Counted from the stretch's first letter, positions 15,601 to 26,601 are shown. The stretch is DNA of 64,000 nucleotides from Trebouxia sp. TZW2008 (GCA_002118135.1 BDIU01000215.1:241027-305026); one strand, 5' to 3'. A program made the numbers and translations. The notes: generated by a model from the letters alone, not told the origin.

Positions 15601-18479
15601 GATTCAGTCAGTATGATCCAGGCAGTAAGTTGCAGTCAGCATGTTCAGCAACTTATGCCATGTGCCTTACCCTAGCAGGTGTGTCAGGGTGCAGCAAATC
15701 CTTGACCTCTTCGTTATGGATCTCCAGGAACATGACATGCACGCTGCAGATAGCTGACTCCTGGACTGCTTGCACGCCCTCAAACAGCTGCCTGCATGAT
15801 GAAGCACCTTGACTTCAAGACAACAGCCTGTTGCTCTTCATCAGCTGCTGTTGCCTAGCTCCTGAGATGTACAGTATGTGTCCTGCTACACTATGTCTGT
15901 CCGTGTGCATATGATACTCTGCAAATGATGCCAATATGCAACACTGTGGCACTGTTCTTCACATGCAGCGCAACCGATGACTGTTGGGGGCAATGTCCTG
16001 TCTCTTCTTCAGCAACCGCCATGGTCTGCTTGTGCCCATGGTGTGGGTCTTGCCAGACCCTGTCTGTCCGTATGCGTGTAACAATTTGGCAACATCACCA
16101 TGCTACCATGCATATGACATAGCATAGCAGTATTGCCGAAACGCCATACCGCTTTTTCACATGGAACGTGCCTGATGACGCCTGGAGCAGTACCCTGTCG
16201 CTCTTCTTCAGCAGCTGCTATTTCCGCGCTAGTGCCCATGGTGTGTGTCTTGCCAGATCGTGTCTGGCTGTATGCATTTGACAATTTGGCAAGTACAGCC
16301 ATGTTGCTGTTTCCTACATGGAGTGCACGTGATGACTCATGGGGCAATGCCTTACGGCTGTTTTTCAGCAGCCGCCACTTCCCCGCTGGCGACTATGGTA
16401 TGGGTCCTGCCAGATTCAGTCTGTTTGCATGGACGCAACAATTGGCAACACTACCATGCCTGCGCACGAACTCTTTCCATATGCAAATTTCAAAGCAATG
16501 TTGTGGACCTGTTCTTCACATGTTCATTACACAATGCCCTATTGCTCTCCTTCAGCAGCCGCCATCTCTCCGCTGGTCCCCATTGTGTGAGTCTTGCTAG
16601 ACCCTGTCTGTCCATGCACATGTGCCATTACCCGACTCAAGTTGTCAATGAGTTTGCTGTGGTGTTCCACTGCAAATACAACATACCTGATGACTCGTGG
16701 GGTAATGCCCTGGTGCTCCTCTTCAGCAGCCGCCATTTCCCCGCTGGTGCCCATAGTATGAGTCTTGCCAGAGCCTGTCTGTCCGTATGCAAACACTGTA
16801 GCATTGTAGCCGGCAAAGCAGCCCTCCACTAGCTGACGCACACAATGGTCATACACAGAAGCCTGCATCACATTGACAGATGCTTGAGTCTCCACCATGC
16901 TTGCAACGGGGGGGAGAGGGGTCGGGGTTTGGGAGAATGGGGGGCTTCAGCAATGAGACTAGACTGTACCATTGTAGCCGGCAAAGCAGCCATCCACTAG
17001 CTGACGCACACAGTGATCATACATGCAAGCCTGTATGACAATGACGAATGTCATGATGTTTTGTCTTGCTGAACTATGCATCCATCTGTCCGTCTGTCTG
17101 TCTGTCTCTGTTTGTCTGTCTGGTTGTCTATCTGTCTGTCTGTCTGGTTGTCTATCTGTCTGTCTGTCTGCCTGCCTGCTTGCCTGTCTGTCTGTCTGCC
17201 TGTCTGTCTGCCTGCCTGCCTGCCTGCCTACCTTGCCTGCTGCCCTGATTGTTTGCTTGCATGATATTTCCTGTGCATTTGCATGCCTTTGTATGCAGCC
17301 TGGATTCTGCTTACCAGCTACAATAGCCATATCTTTTTAGGCATGCAAGTGTTATCAAAACCTGGAGCAACTGTGTGCTATACAAGTCTGAGTCTTGGCA
17401 GCCTGTGCACTGCTGTGTTCTAGGTTTGGGAATGTATGAGGCACACACCTTGACTTGGGTGAAAGCGTACCTGTCTTGTGCTGGGACCAAAGACATGGTC
17501 AAAGGTAAATACACGGTCTTGTCCCACAGTGATGCGCGCCCTTGCATCCTCTGCATAACAAATAGCAACAAATGTTGACACATACATATCATGATGCCAT
17601 TTGCAACACCGTGCAGCAACAAACTGACACAACTGCACTGTGAGCTGCTCTTTCTTCTAAGTGACCTGACTTTGCGATTGAACCAGTTTGTACACATTGC
17701 TGGCAGAAAGTGCCATTTTGCGATTCAAGTCAGTAAATGCTTAGCAGCACCTGCCTGATTCGGCATAGTTGTATCCCACACAGTTGTTTGAAAGGTGCTA
17801 AGTCAAATGCTTCTGATGGGTGTGATTGGCTCGTTGACACATTCGACAGTCAGGACATGCAGAAGGCCTTGAAGTGCAGTGTAGGCAACTGGTGTGTGTT
17901 GCTGCATGGCTGTTATATTGCATTTTGTCTTGAGAATGCACAGGCAGTCAAAAGAATCACGTTGCGCTAGTTATGCATGACACCCATTTGCATGGTTCGT
18001 GTTGAGCTGGCTGTTATTGTGGATGCCATACCTGTTGAGATGCATGCTCTGGCGCCTGACACACGCTCCTTGGCCACCAGCGGGCGAGCTCTGCATGGCA
18101 CAGCATGTTTCATTGCATTCTTTCTGGACTGAGTGCATAGCTTCCACAGCATCTGTGCAGCCAGTGCGGTGAAAGCAAGAACAAGGGACACAATGCCAAT
18201 GTTTCACCATTGCAATACAGGCTACTGCAGCATACGGCTAACAGCACTGGGCCTCAACCCTACCTGACTGCCACTCTGACAGAGGTGTCCGAGTCAATCT
18301 GCCCTGCTTGTACTGCATTCTCGCCTGGAAGCGTAAGTCTCAGAGTCAATGCTGGCCTTGATATGATACGGCTTGGTCTGTGTGTGACCAGGTTTGGGGC
18401 TGTCACAAGGGCGCAACAGTGCAGAAAACTCACCAAGCAGCTCGCTTTTGCGCAAGGAGCTCTTGAGGCGAGCCCACAT
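640..18479 (-). CDS. Kinesin-4 / chromokinesin-like motor protein, multi-exon
   Basis: N-terminal kinesin motor (microtubule-stimulated ATPase) followed by a long coiled-coil tail, the layout of kinesin-4 (KIF4/FRA1-like). Motor exons with continuous phase: 18434-18479 ([11 protein letters not shown]), 18264-18324, 18032-18090, 17471-17550 (FTFDHVFGP), 16687-16862 (P-loop GQTGSGKT), 15671-15791 ([13 protein letters not shown]), 15262-15385, 14741-14893 (switch [10 protein letters not shown], switch II DLAGSER), 13691-13836 ([14 protein letters not shown]), 13100-13267 ([18 protein letters not shown], neck), 12745-12898 with a GC donor; without that donor the frame stops at 12734. Tail exons are approximate: 12081-12190, 11360-11640, 11230-11278, 10269-10425, 9524-9884, 8358-8470, 7480-7612, 6768-6965, 6045-6160, 4362-4467, 3364-3725 (SP/TP-rich, possible CDK sites), 2450-2912, 1910-2055, 1290-1500, 645-780. 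All are Glu/Gln/Arg-rich heptad-like. The C-terminus may lie outside the window. The motor assignment is firm; the subfamily is inferred. Confidence 0.9.
4555..4955 (-). repeat. Acceptor-side fossils of a kinesin coiled-coil exon (three copies)
   Basis: Three tandem copies around 4560-4640, 4740-4810 and 4880-4950 read [15 protein letters not shown]. They repeat the 5' part of the exon at about 4362-4467 together with its acceptor. They lie upstream of it in the transcript. Copies diverge and lose frame after 20-25 codons. Confidence 0.75.
5305..5945 (-). repeat. Donor-side fossils of a kinesin coiled-coil exon
   Basis: Copies near 5306-5345, 5448-5480 and 5912-5945 repeat the [10 protein letters not shown] end of the exon at about 6045-6160. 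All lie downstream of it in the transcript. A LINE remnant has inserted among them. Confidence 0.7.
5505..5800 (-). mobile_element. 5'-truncated non-LTR (LINE) retrotransposon remnant, family A
   Basis: The minus strand encodes [18 protein letters not shown] near its start and [16 protein letters not shown] near its end, about 45 residues apart. This is the typical C-terminal tail after the reverse transcriptase of many non-LTR elements. No RT core is present, so this is a 3' fragment, sitting in a kinesin intron. The last ~110 bp recur at about 33893-33995 in the same orientation, ending in the same TTTACAATGAATA sequence. Confidence 0.8.
7076..7244. mobile_element. MITE, Tc1/mariner-like, copy 1
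   Basis: A 169-bp non-coding element flanked by TA on both sides. Its right end reads TTACAAAGAGAGTTGACTG and its left end is a degenerate inverted copy. It is homologous in inverted orientation to the better preserved element at 34232-34406, including internal AAGGACA motifs. It lies in a kinesin intron. Confidence 0.8.
7690..8250 (-). repeat. Exon-edge fossils in kinesin tail introns
   Basis: Copies at about 7690-7750 and 7876-7925 repeat the [11 protein letters not shown] start of the exon at 7480-7612 and lie upstream of it (acceptor side). Copies near 8045-8100 and 8215-8250 repeat the KGRKALESQ end of the exon at 8358-8470 and lie downstream of it (donor side). Confidence 0.65.
12195..12545 (-). 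repeat. Acceptor-side fossils of the kinesin neck-distal exon
   Basis: Two further copies of a ~175-bp unit repeat the AAEEL..ATAG.SVL.QQLT segment of the exon at 12081-12190. They lie upstream of it in the transcript and carry stops or frame breaks. Confidence 0.65.
13922..14275 (-). repeat. Acceptor-side fossils of kinesin motor exon 9 (three copies)
   Basis: Copies at about 13922-13995, 14100-14165 and 14215-14275 repeat the start of exon 9 ([16 protein letters not shown]), each with a preceding AG. They sit between exons 8 and 9 and decay progressively, for example GINCRLW in one copy. Confidence 0.85.
14375..14645 (-). repeat. Donor-side fossils of kinesin switch II exon 8 (two copies)
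   Basis: Two copies repeat the 3' end of exon 8 from LVLEQQP through the switch II motif to the donor. The near copy has DLAGSER changed to GLAGSGR. The far copy keeps DLAGSE but has lost the GT donor. Neither could replace the functional exon at 14741-14893. Confidence 0.85.
15415..15650. repeat. Degenerate ~14-bp tandem repeat
   Basis: Roughly 15 units related to TTCAGTCAGCATGA lie in the kinesin intron between exons 6 and 7. Units vary at several positions. No coding or promoter role is visible. Confidence 0.75.
15995..16622 (-). repeat. Donor-side fossils of the kinesin P-loop exon (four copies)
   Basis: Four decayed copies of the 3' half of exon 5 follow it in the transcript at about 15996-16080, 16190-16275, 16345-16440 and 16545-16622. 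One still reads SGKTHTMGT but has GQTGSGKT altered to SQTRSGKT. Confidence 0.85.
16963..17036 (-). repeat. Acceptor-side fossil of the kinesin P-loop exon
   Basis: Repeats the beginning of exon 5 ([17 protein letters not shown]) just upstream of it in the transcript, then runs out of homology before the P-loop. Confidence 0.8.
17083..17235. repeat. (CTGT)n/(CTGC)n microsatellite
   Basis: About 150 bp of tetranucleotide repeat in a kinesin intron, grading from CTGT to CTGC units on the plus strand. It gives long spurious Ser/Val/Cys/Leu ORFs in several frames. Confidence 0.95.
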
Positions 18480-19194
18480 GCTCACTGATCAGCTCCTCTG
18501 TTGATGGGTGTTCCGTTCTGCTCGGTCCAGAGCATCCAATAGCATCGTTACGCCCATACGTCAAGCAAACTGCTGCAGGAGCGTCATGTTCTCGACGCTA
18601 GACCAGCCTCATTGCAACGGCATCTTTGGTCAACGGCCCCTTGTCGCGCGTAGCAGTTGCTGACGACTCAATTGCAGGCACAAGACGCGAGGCAAAGCGC
18701 AAAGTGATGGCAGATGCTGTAGTCGATTGACGCGGCGGTCTTGACTGCTGCGCAGACGTGCAGAAACTTGCTGCGCACTGACCAGAGCAGCTTGTGACGT
18801 GATGAGCCGATTCTAAATTCTCGGGTCACAGAGTTGATTTCGTCACCTGCCACAACAGAACGAAGCGCTGCTGTCGCGCATCTCGCTGGTTTCGACGAAT
18901 CTGTTTCGTCACGCATTGGATTCACTTGTGGGACCCGGTACCATCTACGGTTTCGCGAGTTAGAAGGGTGTCAGAGCGTGCGTCTAGTTGCAGGGTCGAC
19001 AACAGGTGAAGCTGGTCAGAAATTTTGCATTCTGAACCGACGCATGTTATGCTTTGGCATTGCCTGTACACCAACGGTCCATTGCTTTCTGTATACATTC
19101 CCAGAGGAGCACGGAGCATACAGAGCCACAAGGAGCAGTGTGACGTGCTGTTAGGTCAACAATCCTGATGACAGCATCCTCACTGCAGGTCTAG
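18480..19194. promoter_or_regulatory. Divergent intergenic region between kinesin and PhoD-like genes
   Basis: This 715-bp spacer separates two head-to-head start codons, so it should contain both promoters and 5' UTRs. I see no convincing TATA box or known operator. Short ORFs here show no domain features. Confidence 0.5.
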
Positions 19195-22100
19195 ATGGAG
19201 GGTTTTCTGCGGCACGATCTGAACGCCAATCGCGGCAGACCAGGCGCAGCACTAGCACATGGCACCACGGATAATCCCGACACGCCTGTGTCCAAAGCAG
19301 CTGCATTGCTGCTGAGCCAGGACTTGCAACCTGTTTTTGGACCATTCCTCAGGTTCAATAACTGGGACATCAACACCAGCCTATGGACTGGCTCAGTGCT
19401 GGTTGTTGCGCACCACTCTGTCACAACAAGGCCATTCCTGACGTACACCAGCGCCACAGCTGGTCAGCAATCCTCAGAAGGCATCTTGCTGGACACCTAT
19501 GGCCAGCACAACTTCTGGCGCTTCAGCATAGCCATCCCGCTTGGAGCGCAGCCTCAGACCTTCCAGTACTCCATAGAATACGGCCAAGGCACCAACTTCA
19601 ACCCATCGCCCCCTGCGCGCACCTTCACTGTGCATCTGCCAAGCAGGGATCAGCCATGGCACTGGGCGTTCCATTCTTGCAGTGGCTTCTCCCTCAGCGT
19701 GCATCAGCCTGACTGGGGCGGCGTTGCCCCTCTCTGGAGGGACCTGTTGCAGCAGCATCAGGCATCCCCACTGCATCTGGTAGTTGGCGGAGGGGATCAG
19801 CTATACAATGATGCGCTTTTCAAGGTACAGTACCCTGATAGCAAGGACACACAATATAGAGACATTCTTGCTGTAGAGACAATGCAATTGCAAATCGATC
19901 ACTGCATTCCGGCTGCAGCGGTACTTCTGAAAGAGGATAATCCAAGCAGATATAGATGCAATTGTTACAGCAAGAAGTTATACAGCCTGTCAGCTATTGA
20001 CAAAATTGTGCCTTCATGCAGCTGCCAACAACAAAGGTGTGGCTGGCAATCAAAGATGCCAAGCAACGTGATCTTGCGCCCTTTGACCCTCAGATGACTC
20101 ATGAGGTGTACGAGTACTACTTCCGCAATTACGCCGTCCACTTCTCTGCTGAGGCTATGAGCGAGGCGTTTGCCACTATCCCTCAGGTGTGCTTTTGCTT
20201 CTCTTCTTCTTTTGTCATACAGGCTGAATTTGAGGGAATTTCATCACTAATTAAGGCGTGTCAATGAGCATGCATGATGTCTTGACATGACAGGTCTGGT
20301 TTGGAAAAGTCCAAAAGAACATTGTCCACGCATTGTTGGTCGGTAGTGTTTACACCCCTGATATACTTCTGTGGCTTGGGCTTGACTGACTCTTTTTTGT
20401 GTGCTGACATCTCATGTGCCATGCAGACAATGACATGGGATGACCATGACATCTTTGATGGCTGGGGCAGTTACCCAGAGGGCTTGCAGAACTGCCCCGT
20501 CTTCCAGGGCTGCTTTCAGGCTGCCAAGCGCTTCTACCTGCTGTTCCAGCAGCACACCAATCAGGCTGGAGTCTCTCAGCTCACTGACATGTTTGGTCAC
20601 AGGTCAGAACCTTGTGTCGTGACTTGTCCAAGTGTTACTTGAAGGCTTTTTACCTGCCGTTCCAGTAGCACAAGAGTGAAGTGTGAGTCTCTCAGCTTTC
20701 AGCCACAGGCAACGCTATACTCATGGTGACAATATTCGCATGTTTCACAAACCCAGTATAAGACTCACTGACTTTGGGGTCTGTCAGCTCACTGACATGT
20801 TTGGCCACAGGTGACAGCCCGCTGTCCCAATCAACTGCCCAAAGGCTAGAGTATCACGTGATTGACCAGAGGATTGTAGTGCTGCATTCAGGATTCCACC
20901 TAAAAGGCCTTCTGTATTTGAGGTGCAAGTGCAAGCCCCTACCTGTGCGTTAGATGCAGTTGAGCACAAGCGTTTGGTGTTTGTTGCTGATGGCTGACTT
21001 GTTCAGATTCACAGCTGCAATGGGGTTGTGTTACAAGCTTGCCATGCATGGCAATTGAGTTTCCACTATCTAGGGCCCTGTTGCATTGCCATGGGATCAA
21101 GCATTGCTCATGCACCTGCCAGGGTCTTTAACAATTAGTTGAATCATGAGTAGACAGATACCCGGTGGAATGAATCAGCGACTGAACAAAGAATCCCACA
21201 TATGGCTGTTTGTTCTGCAGGGGCTATAGTATGCTGAAGCAGTGCGGTCCCAAGCTGGCCTTGGTCATCCCTGATGCTAGACTGGAACGCACCAAAGCAC
21301 AGGTAATGCTTTGCGCCTGTGGTTAAGACTCTATGGACATGCTTGTCAACGTACCGTCATGTGCAATCTTGAGTTCATTCCCAGCAAGCTGAGGAACCCA
21401 GATCTTGTCTGCTGATATACACTCACAATGTTGCTACATGCTTCTAGCTTTTGAAGCTTTTGTGTAGTGAACTTTTGGGTCTGAGGGCAGCACATAATTG
21501 TCCAGTTGTGCCTCTTTGCATGACTCTTCTGCAGCTTCAATCTATGCTCTGACTAGTCTCCTTGCATTTGAACTGCTGAAGCTTTCGTGTAGTCAGCTTC
21601 TCAGCCTGAAGGCAGCAAGTATGTGTGAAGTTGTGCCTCATTGCAGGAGTTCTCTACAGCTTGAGTCTAGGCTCTGACTAGTCTCTTTGGCCCTGGCCTG
21701 CTGAAGCTTTTGTCTAGTGAGCTTCTGGGCCTGAGGGCAGGGGTCTTGCAGCTTGAAAATATGCTCTCGCTCCTGTCTTTGCCCCTGTCTTTGTCCCTGA
21801 CCTGCTGATTTTGCTATATTTTTGGATCTAGCACTAGCACAGGTGGTTACAAACTCGCATCTTGCCACTTCTGCTGTGACTCAAGCATGTAGCAAAAACA
21901 TCAGTGCAGTGGGAAAGCTAGTAGCAGCAGTGGATATGCATCCATAGTTTTTCATCTAAGTTGACTTGTCAAGCCCTTGCCACAGTCTTGTTTGCAAGGG
22001 CTGCAACCTGTCTGCTAAGTTTTGCAAATGCAGCATACCAGCACTGCACTTTCTGACTCACACTTGGCTGCGCTTTCAAGCATAGTTGCACAATCAAGAG

Positions 22101-25100
22101 CATTGCAGCACAGACATGTCAGCACATCAGCTGCATCTATTTTGCTGATGCTGGGACTGTTGCATCTGAGACATTGCATCAGCTGTCTGGGCTATTGCCA
22201 TGTCAAAGGAGCAGCAGTCTCAGCTTGGCTCGGTGCTGCAGACATGTGGTGGCTGAAAATGGAGTTGCATTTGATCGAACTTTGTAATGAGACGCTGGCT
22301 ACAGCTGTTGCCAACAATGAGCAGTCTCAGCTTGGCTCAGTGCTGCAGAAATGTGTTGGCTGAAATTGAAGTTGCATCTGAGTTGAAGTCCAAAAGACAT
22401 TGATGTCTACAGCTGATCTCAGCCAGGATCAGCTAGCTACTGGCTGCAGATCAATTTGATTTTATTACATGGAAGTAAATTGTTAGCTACAGGAGGAGCG
22501 GTCTCATGTTGGATCAGTGCTTAGTAGCGGCTGAGATGAGTTTGGACCTGACCAAATTCCAAAATAAGTTGTCAGCTACAGCTGTTGCTGGTGTGCAGGT
22601 GATTGACCCTGAGACTTGGGAGATGGTGTTCAGCAGGATGCGTGCATTGCCTCCTAGCACGCGACATGTAGTCATGGTGACCACTGTCCCTGTCGTCTAT
22701 CCTCAGGTAAGCCCAATCTTCACCAAAGTTGCTGTTGGTCACTGCAAAATCAAGCTTAGGCATGCTTTTTTCCTGCCTCCTGGAAGTGCTATAAGATGTT
22801 TGTTTGTGTGTAGTCATGGTCACAATCGTCCCTTGGACTACCCTCACTTGAGCTCAAAGCCCAAGGCACTTGCATTCATAAGAATGCAGCTCAAGAGCAA
22901 CCACGCATATCTACCCACGTCTGAAGGCTTGGTCCAATGACCATGTGATGCAGCCCAGAGCACCACTTACATAGGCTCAGCTGTCTTAGCAGGTCAGATG
23001 CAACCTTGCAGTTCACAGATAGGGTTCAGCGCGGGGCTCCTGCCTATGCATCAAGTTGCAACATGCTTGTTCTGGTCCAAAGTTGTATTAGACTGCAGCC
23101 CTGAATATGTATGTTCTCCCTTGTGCACCACACAATGCTGCTGAAAGCTTGTCACAGCTGCTTGTTGCAGATACCAGGCTCAGAAAAGATTCTTGAGACA
23201 GTTTCAGGGGCAGACAGAGGCAACAAATTTGCAAATATCTTGAAAAAGACAGGGCTCACCAAAGCAGCCATGAGCAGCTTTGGCGAGCCTGAGCTGTTGG
23301 ACGATTTGGTGGACCACTGGAACGCGGGCAATCACAAGGAGGTAAGGTCCGGGTCATCATCGGAAAATTGCGCAACGCAAGCTAGTGCAACGCAAACGCA
23401 ATCTGGTTGACACGATTTACAAGGTTGACACCATCACGATCAAGTTGATCCGTGTTCGTCTAGCTGGTTAGGATACGCGGCTCTCACCCGCGAGACCCGG
23501 GTTCAAGTCCCGGGCACGGAAACGTGCCACCAAATCTTTTTTCAACTTCCGGCTTTTTTCTTTCTATTGTTTGGTCTCTTTGCTTCTCTCCTCTCGTCTT
23601 TTGCCTCTTTGCTTCTCAATGGACTTCTGCTTTTGCTTATGCGGAGTACGGGTGCTTGACTTTTTCTTGTTTTGCGTGTTATTTCTTGCTCATGTGTTGG
23701 AGCTCAGCTCTTGTTCCAACGATGTAAAGCAAGCTCAAGCAATAAAAGCTTCATGCTGCACAATGACAGCTGGCACCATCAGACCGTCTGTTTGACAGGT
23801 TTTCCAGTTGCTCAGGACTGGATTATGTGCACAACATGCTTTGTTGTTTGATGTGCATGAAGTTGTAGTCCATCATCGCTATAGCTGCAGCAAAGGCACT
23901 ATGCCATTGCTGCTGCTTCTGACACTGTGATGTGCTACAATTCTGCAGGAGCGCCGAATGCTGGTTGAGAAGTGCCAGGAGATCTCAGCTGCTCACTGCC
24001 TGCGCATCAGCTTCCTGTCAGGCGATGTGCACGTGTGCGGAGCTGGCAGGATGTACAGCGACCCAAAGGTAGGGCTGTGACTCAACCCCTCATGCTGCAT
24101 GCAGCTGTCATGTTGTTCTGTGCTTTGTTGACCAGAATTTTTCAGAAACCCAACGTGGCAGAGCTGACAGCACTTCAAAGCTGTATACGTACTGGCAGAA
24201 ATCACAGCAGCACGCCTCCCCATGATTATTGTGCCTGCCAAGTACTCTTAAGGTGCACCTGCACTATGTAGTTGTCTAAGTACTTGACTGTTTGCTTGAC
24301 TGAGTCCTGGTGTTCACAGGTAAATTTGGCCAATGACCACAGATACATGCCCCAGATTGTGAGTAGCGCCATTGTAAATGCCCCTCCACCCGAGGGGGTC
24401 ATCAAAACCCTGCACCTCTGCTCTCAAGCCCACAAGAACGTTGACAAATCTACCAAGGTATGCTTGGCCTGGGTTTGTGCTGTCAAAAGCCTGGTTTTGT
24501 GCTGTCAAAAGCCTGCTGGCATGTTGACAAATGCATTGAGGCATGCTTCCTTGCACAGCCAGCAACTCTGTCAAATATGTGCTTGCAAAAGGCCGCAGCC
24601 TTGATGGTGTCAATGGCATTTGAAAATTGGTAGTGTTTTTGGTGTGGCATGTGGCACCACAGCAGCACTGTCCATGCAGATGTCAGGGCATGCTGTTGGC
24701 AAGAACATGTCTGCAGCTTGGAGGATCCCGAATCTGGCCTGTCTGCACTCGTTGCTTTCAGTCCTACCCAACTTAGGTCCAGACTGCACTGGAACCCTAG
24801 AACCAACATGACCCCAGATCAGTTGGCAGTGTTAGAGAAGTTGATGCGGCTGTATGAGCGGCAGGTTCCTGAAGGCGCAGCATGGTGTCTGCAGGAGAAG
24901 ATGCTGAGGCTATTCAAGAATGAGAAGGACCTTGGCGACAAGCTGGCGGGAAGGCGCAACTGGTGTGAGATTTGGGAGGCAAACCAGTCTATTCCTGCCA
25001 GAAACCAGTCCCTGCCTGAATACCAGCTGGCCGCTCAAGGCAGCCTTGTCTTCACTCTGCGCTTGGAGGTAGGCATGCTCACTTTTGGACGCTCAAATTC

Positions 25101-26571
25101 CATGCTGCATCTATCCTACCAGTGTGCAACCTTTCCAAAGTTTGGTTTATGTGTCAATGCCAGCTGGCAGTCTAGTCCTAGGCAATCACCTGCAAAGGCA
25201 TTCATCTTGTCGTTCAATGAATTGTATAGTGTCATGTATACATCACAGCGCTACACGCATCCAATGTTCTCTCGCATCTCATTGTTTCCAACAGCATATG
25301 TTAGGTGCCTGCGGCATACATGCATTCGCCTGCCAATCTGACTGGCAAAGTCAAGTCTGAGGCATGAGTTGTCAACTCTGCCTGTGCAGATGGACAAGAA
25401 TCATCCAGGCGTGTCAATGAAGCCTTTTGACATTCCAGTCGTACCCCTCATGACTCAATCTGGCTCCTTCGCAACCAATGGCCCTGGACTATCATCCCCT
25501 ACTTCCTCTTCAGCAGCTGGCCTTAGTCAAGGCATGGGTAGCATGTCCCTCAACAGCTCTAACCCTGCCAGTCAGGGGCAGTATGGCCAGCCTAACCCTC
25601 AGACAGGGGTTTACCCGCCCATTAACCAGGGTGCTGGCGGGTACTCACCACTTGGACAGGGCCAGCATGGGCAGCTGAACCAGCCCGGGCAGAATGGATC
25701 AGCAGGGCAGGGCCAGTATGGACAGACAGGGCAGAATGGATCAGCAGGGCAGGGCCAGTATGGGCAGACAGGGCAGGGCTATTATGACCAGGCAGGGCAG
25801 GGTCAATATGGACAGCCTAATCAGGCAGGGCAGATTAACACTGCAGGACAGGGCCAGTATGGACAGTCCCAGGCAGGGCAGGGCCAATATGGACAGCCCC
25901 AGCAGGGAGGGCAGGGCCAGCATGGGCAGCCTAACCAGGCAGGGCAGACTGGTACTGCAGGGCAGGGCCAGTATGGACAGCCTAATCAGGCAGGGCATCA
26001 GGGACAGAGCACAGGAGGGTTTCAGACATACCCTGAGATGTCCAGCAACAGTCAGCCATTCAGTGGCAACACCCCATACAATGGCAATACAAATGGTGCC
26101 AGTCAGTACCCTAGCTCACCACATGCGCAGCAGCAGCAGCCCTATTCAGGTCAGCAGGGTAACAACAGCACTTATGCCCCATACCCTGACCTGGGTAACA
26201 GTAACAATGGTGCATACGGCCAGGGCAATGCATCACAGGGCTACCAGAACGGCCCTGGCTCGAACAACTACACTGGTGGCAGTAATGACTACAGTACATA
26301 CGGTCAGAGCAACAATTACAGTGGTGGGGTTCAGAGCCAGGGTTCCAATGCATCTCAATATGGTCAAGGCAGCGCTCAGCAGAATCAGCAGTATGGCCAG
26401 GGTGGTAACTACGGTGGTAATCAGTACAGTCAGGGCGGCGTTACGGGTCAGCAAGGGGTGAGTTGGCCAAATGCCCCTCAGTGGAACAGCCAGGCTCCTC
26501 AGAGTCAGAGCTCAACTGGCGGTGCTCAGTACTCACAGCATCCTTACGGCAATATTCCACCTGCCATGTGA
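19195..26571 (+). CDS. PhoD-like metallophosphatase with prion-like C-terminal tail
   Basis: Homologous to the eukaryotic PhoD-like phosphatase family found in fungi and algae. Exons: 19195-19824, 20022-20186, 20427-20602, 21221-21302, 22599-22706, 23171-23341, 23949-24068, 24320-24457, about 24724-25068 (start uncertain), 25390-26571. Phases agree through exon 8. Diagnostic motifs are GGGDQLYND (end of exon 1), MTWDDHDIFDGWGSYP (exon 3, metal ligands), LSGDVHVCG (exon 7) and SSAIVNAPPPEG (exon 8), followed by GRRNWCEIWEA, all in the family order. The final exon begins MDKNHPGVSMKPFDIPVVPL and then carries about 350 residues rich in Gly, Gln, Tyr, Asn and Ser with GQGQYGQ repeats. No signal peptide or membrane segment is evident, so a cytosolic enzyme is likely. 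The substrate is unknown. A tRNA gene lies in intron 6. Confidence 0.88.
20640..20815 (+). repeat. Donor-side fossils of PhoD-like exon 3
   Basis: Two copies of the exon 3 end follow it at about 20645-20710 and 20776-20812. The second keeps the QLTDMFGH codons and the CACAG/GT donor. Confidence 0.75.
21400..22560. repeat. Two intronic degenerate tandem repeat arrays
   Basis: In the 1.3-kb intron between exons 4 and 5, about 21400-21760 holds three ~128-bp units containing CTGAAGCTTTTGT-like sequence. About 22040-22560 holds diverged units with GCTACAGCTGTTGC and CAGTCTCAGCTTGG. They do not resemble the neighbouring exons and I see no coding function. Confidence 0.55.
22800..22860 (+). repeat. 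Donor-side fossil of PhoD-like exon 5
   Basis: A decayed copy of the VVMVTTVPVVYPQ end of exon 5, starting with the same TGTAGTCATGGT string, about 100 bp after the functional donor. A similar short fossil of the exon 8 end (GTTGACAAA) lies near 24515-24545. Confidence 0.6.
23449..23520 (+). tRNA. tRNA-Glu (anticodon CTC)
   Basis: A 72-nt cloverleaf. The acceptor stem TCCGTGT pairs with GCACGGA, with one G-T pair. The D arm contains TAGCTGGTTA, the anticodon stem CGCGG/CCGCG encloses loop CTCTCAC with anticodon CTC at 23483-23485, and the T arm CCGGG/CCCGG carries TTCAAGT. There is no intron and no encoded CCA. It sits inside a PhoD-like gene intron in the same orientation and has its own Pol III A and B boxes. 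Confidence 0.97.
23537..23542 (+). terminator. Pol III terminator of tRNA-Glu
   Basis: Six consecutive T residues begin 17 nt after the tRNA 3' end, a canonical RNA polymerase III stop. Confidence 0.85.
25560..26015 (+). repeat. In-frame GQGQYGQ minisatellite coding repeat
   Basis: Degenerate tandem units of about 24-45 bp encode GQGQYGQxxQAGQ-type repeats within the last exon of the phosphatase. All units stay in frame despite variable length. The same DNA gives spurious open frames on both strands (for example 25694-26461 plus and 25741-25998 minus), which I did not annotate. Confidence 0.9.
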
Positions 26572-26601
26572 AGATAAGTGCAGGATTGTAGCAACATGCA
26601 T

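Noticed and set aside
17023..17340. Ser/Val/Cys/Leu-rich ORFs in several frames
   Set aside because: They come from the CTGT/CTGC microsatellite in a kinesin intron.
25694..26461. A 255-codon plus-strand ORF rich in Met/Arg/Gln
   Set aside because: It is a shadow frame of the phosphatase's GQGQYGQ repeat exon. The annotated frame has the conserved upstream domain and stop.
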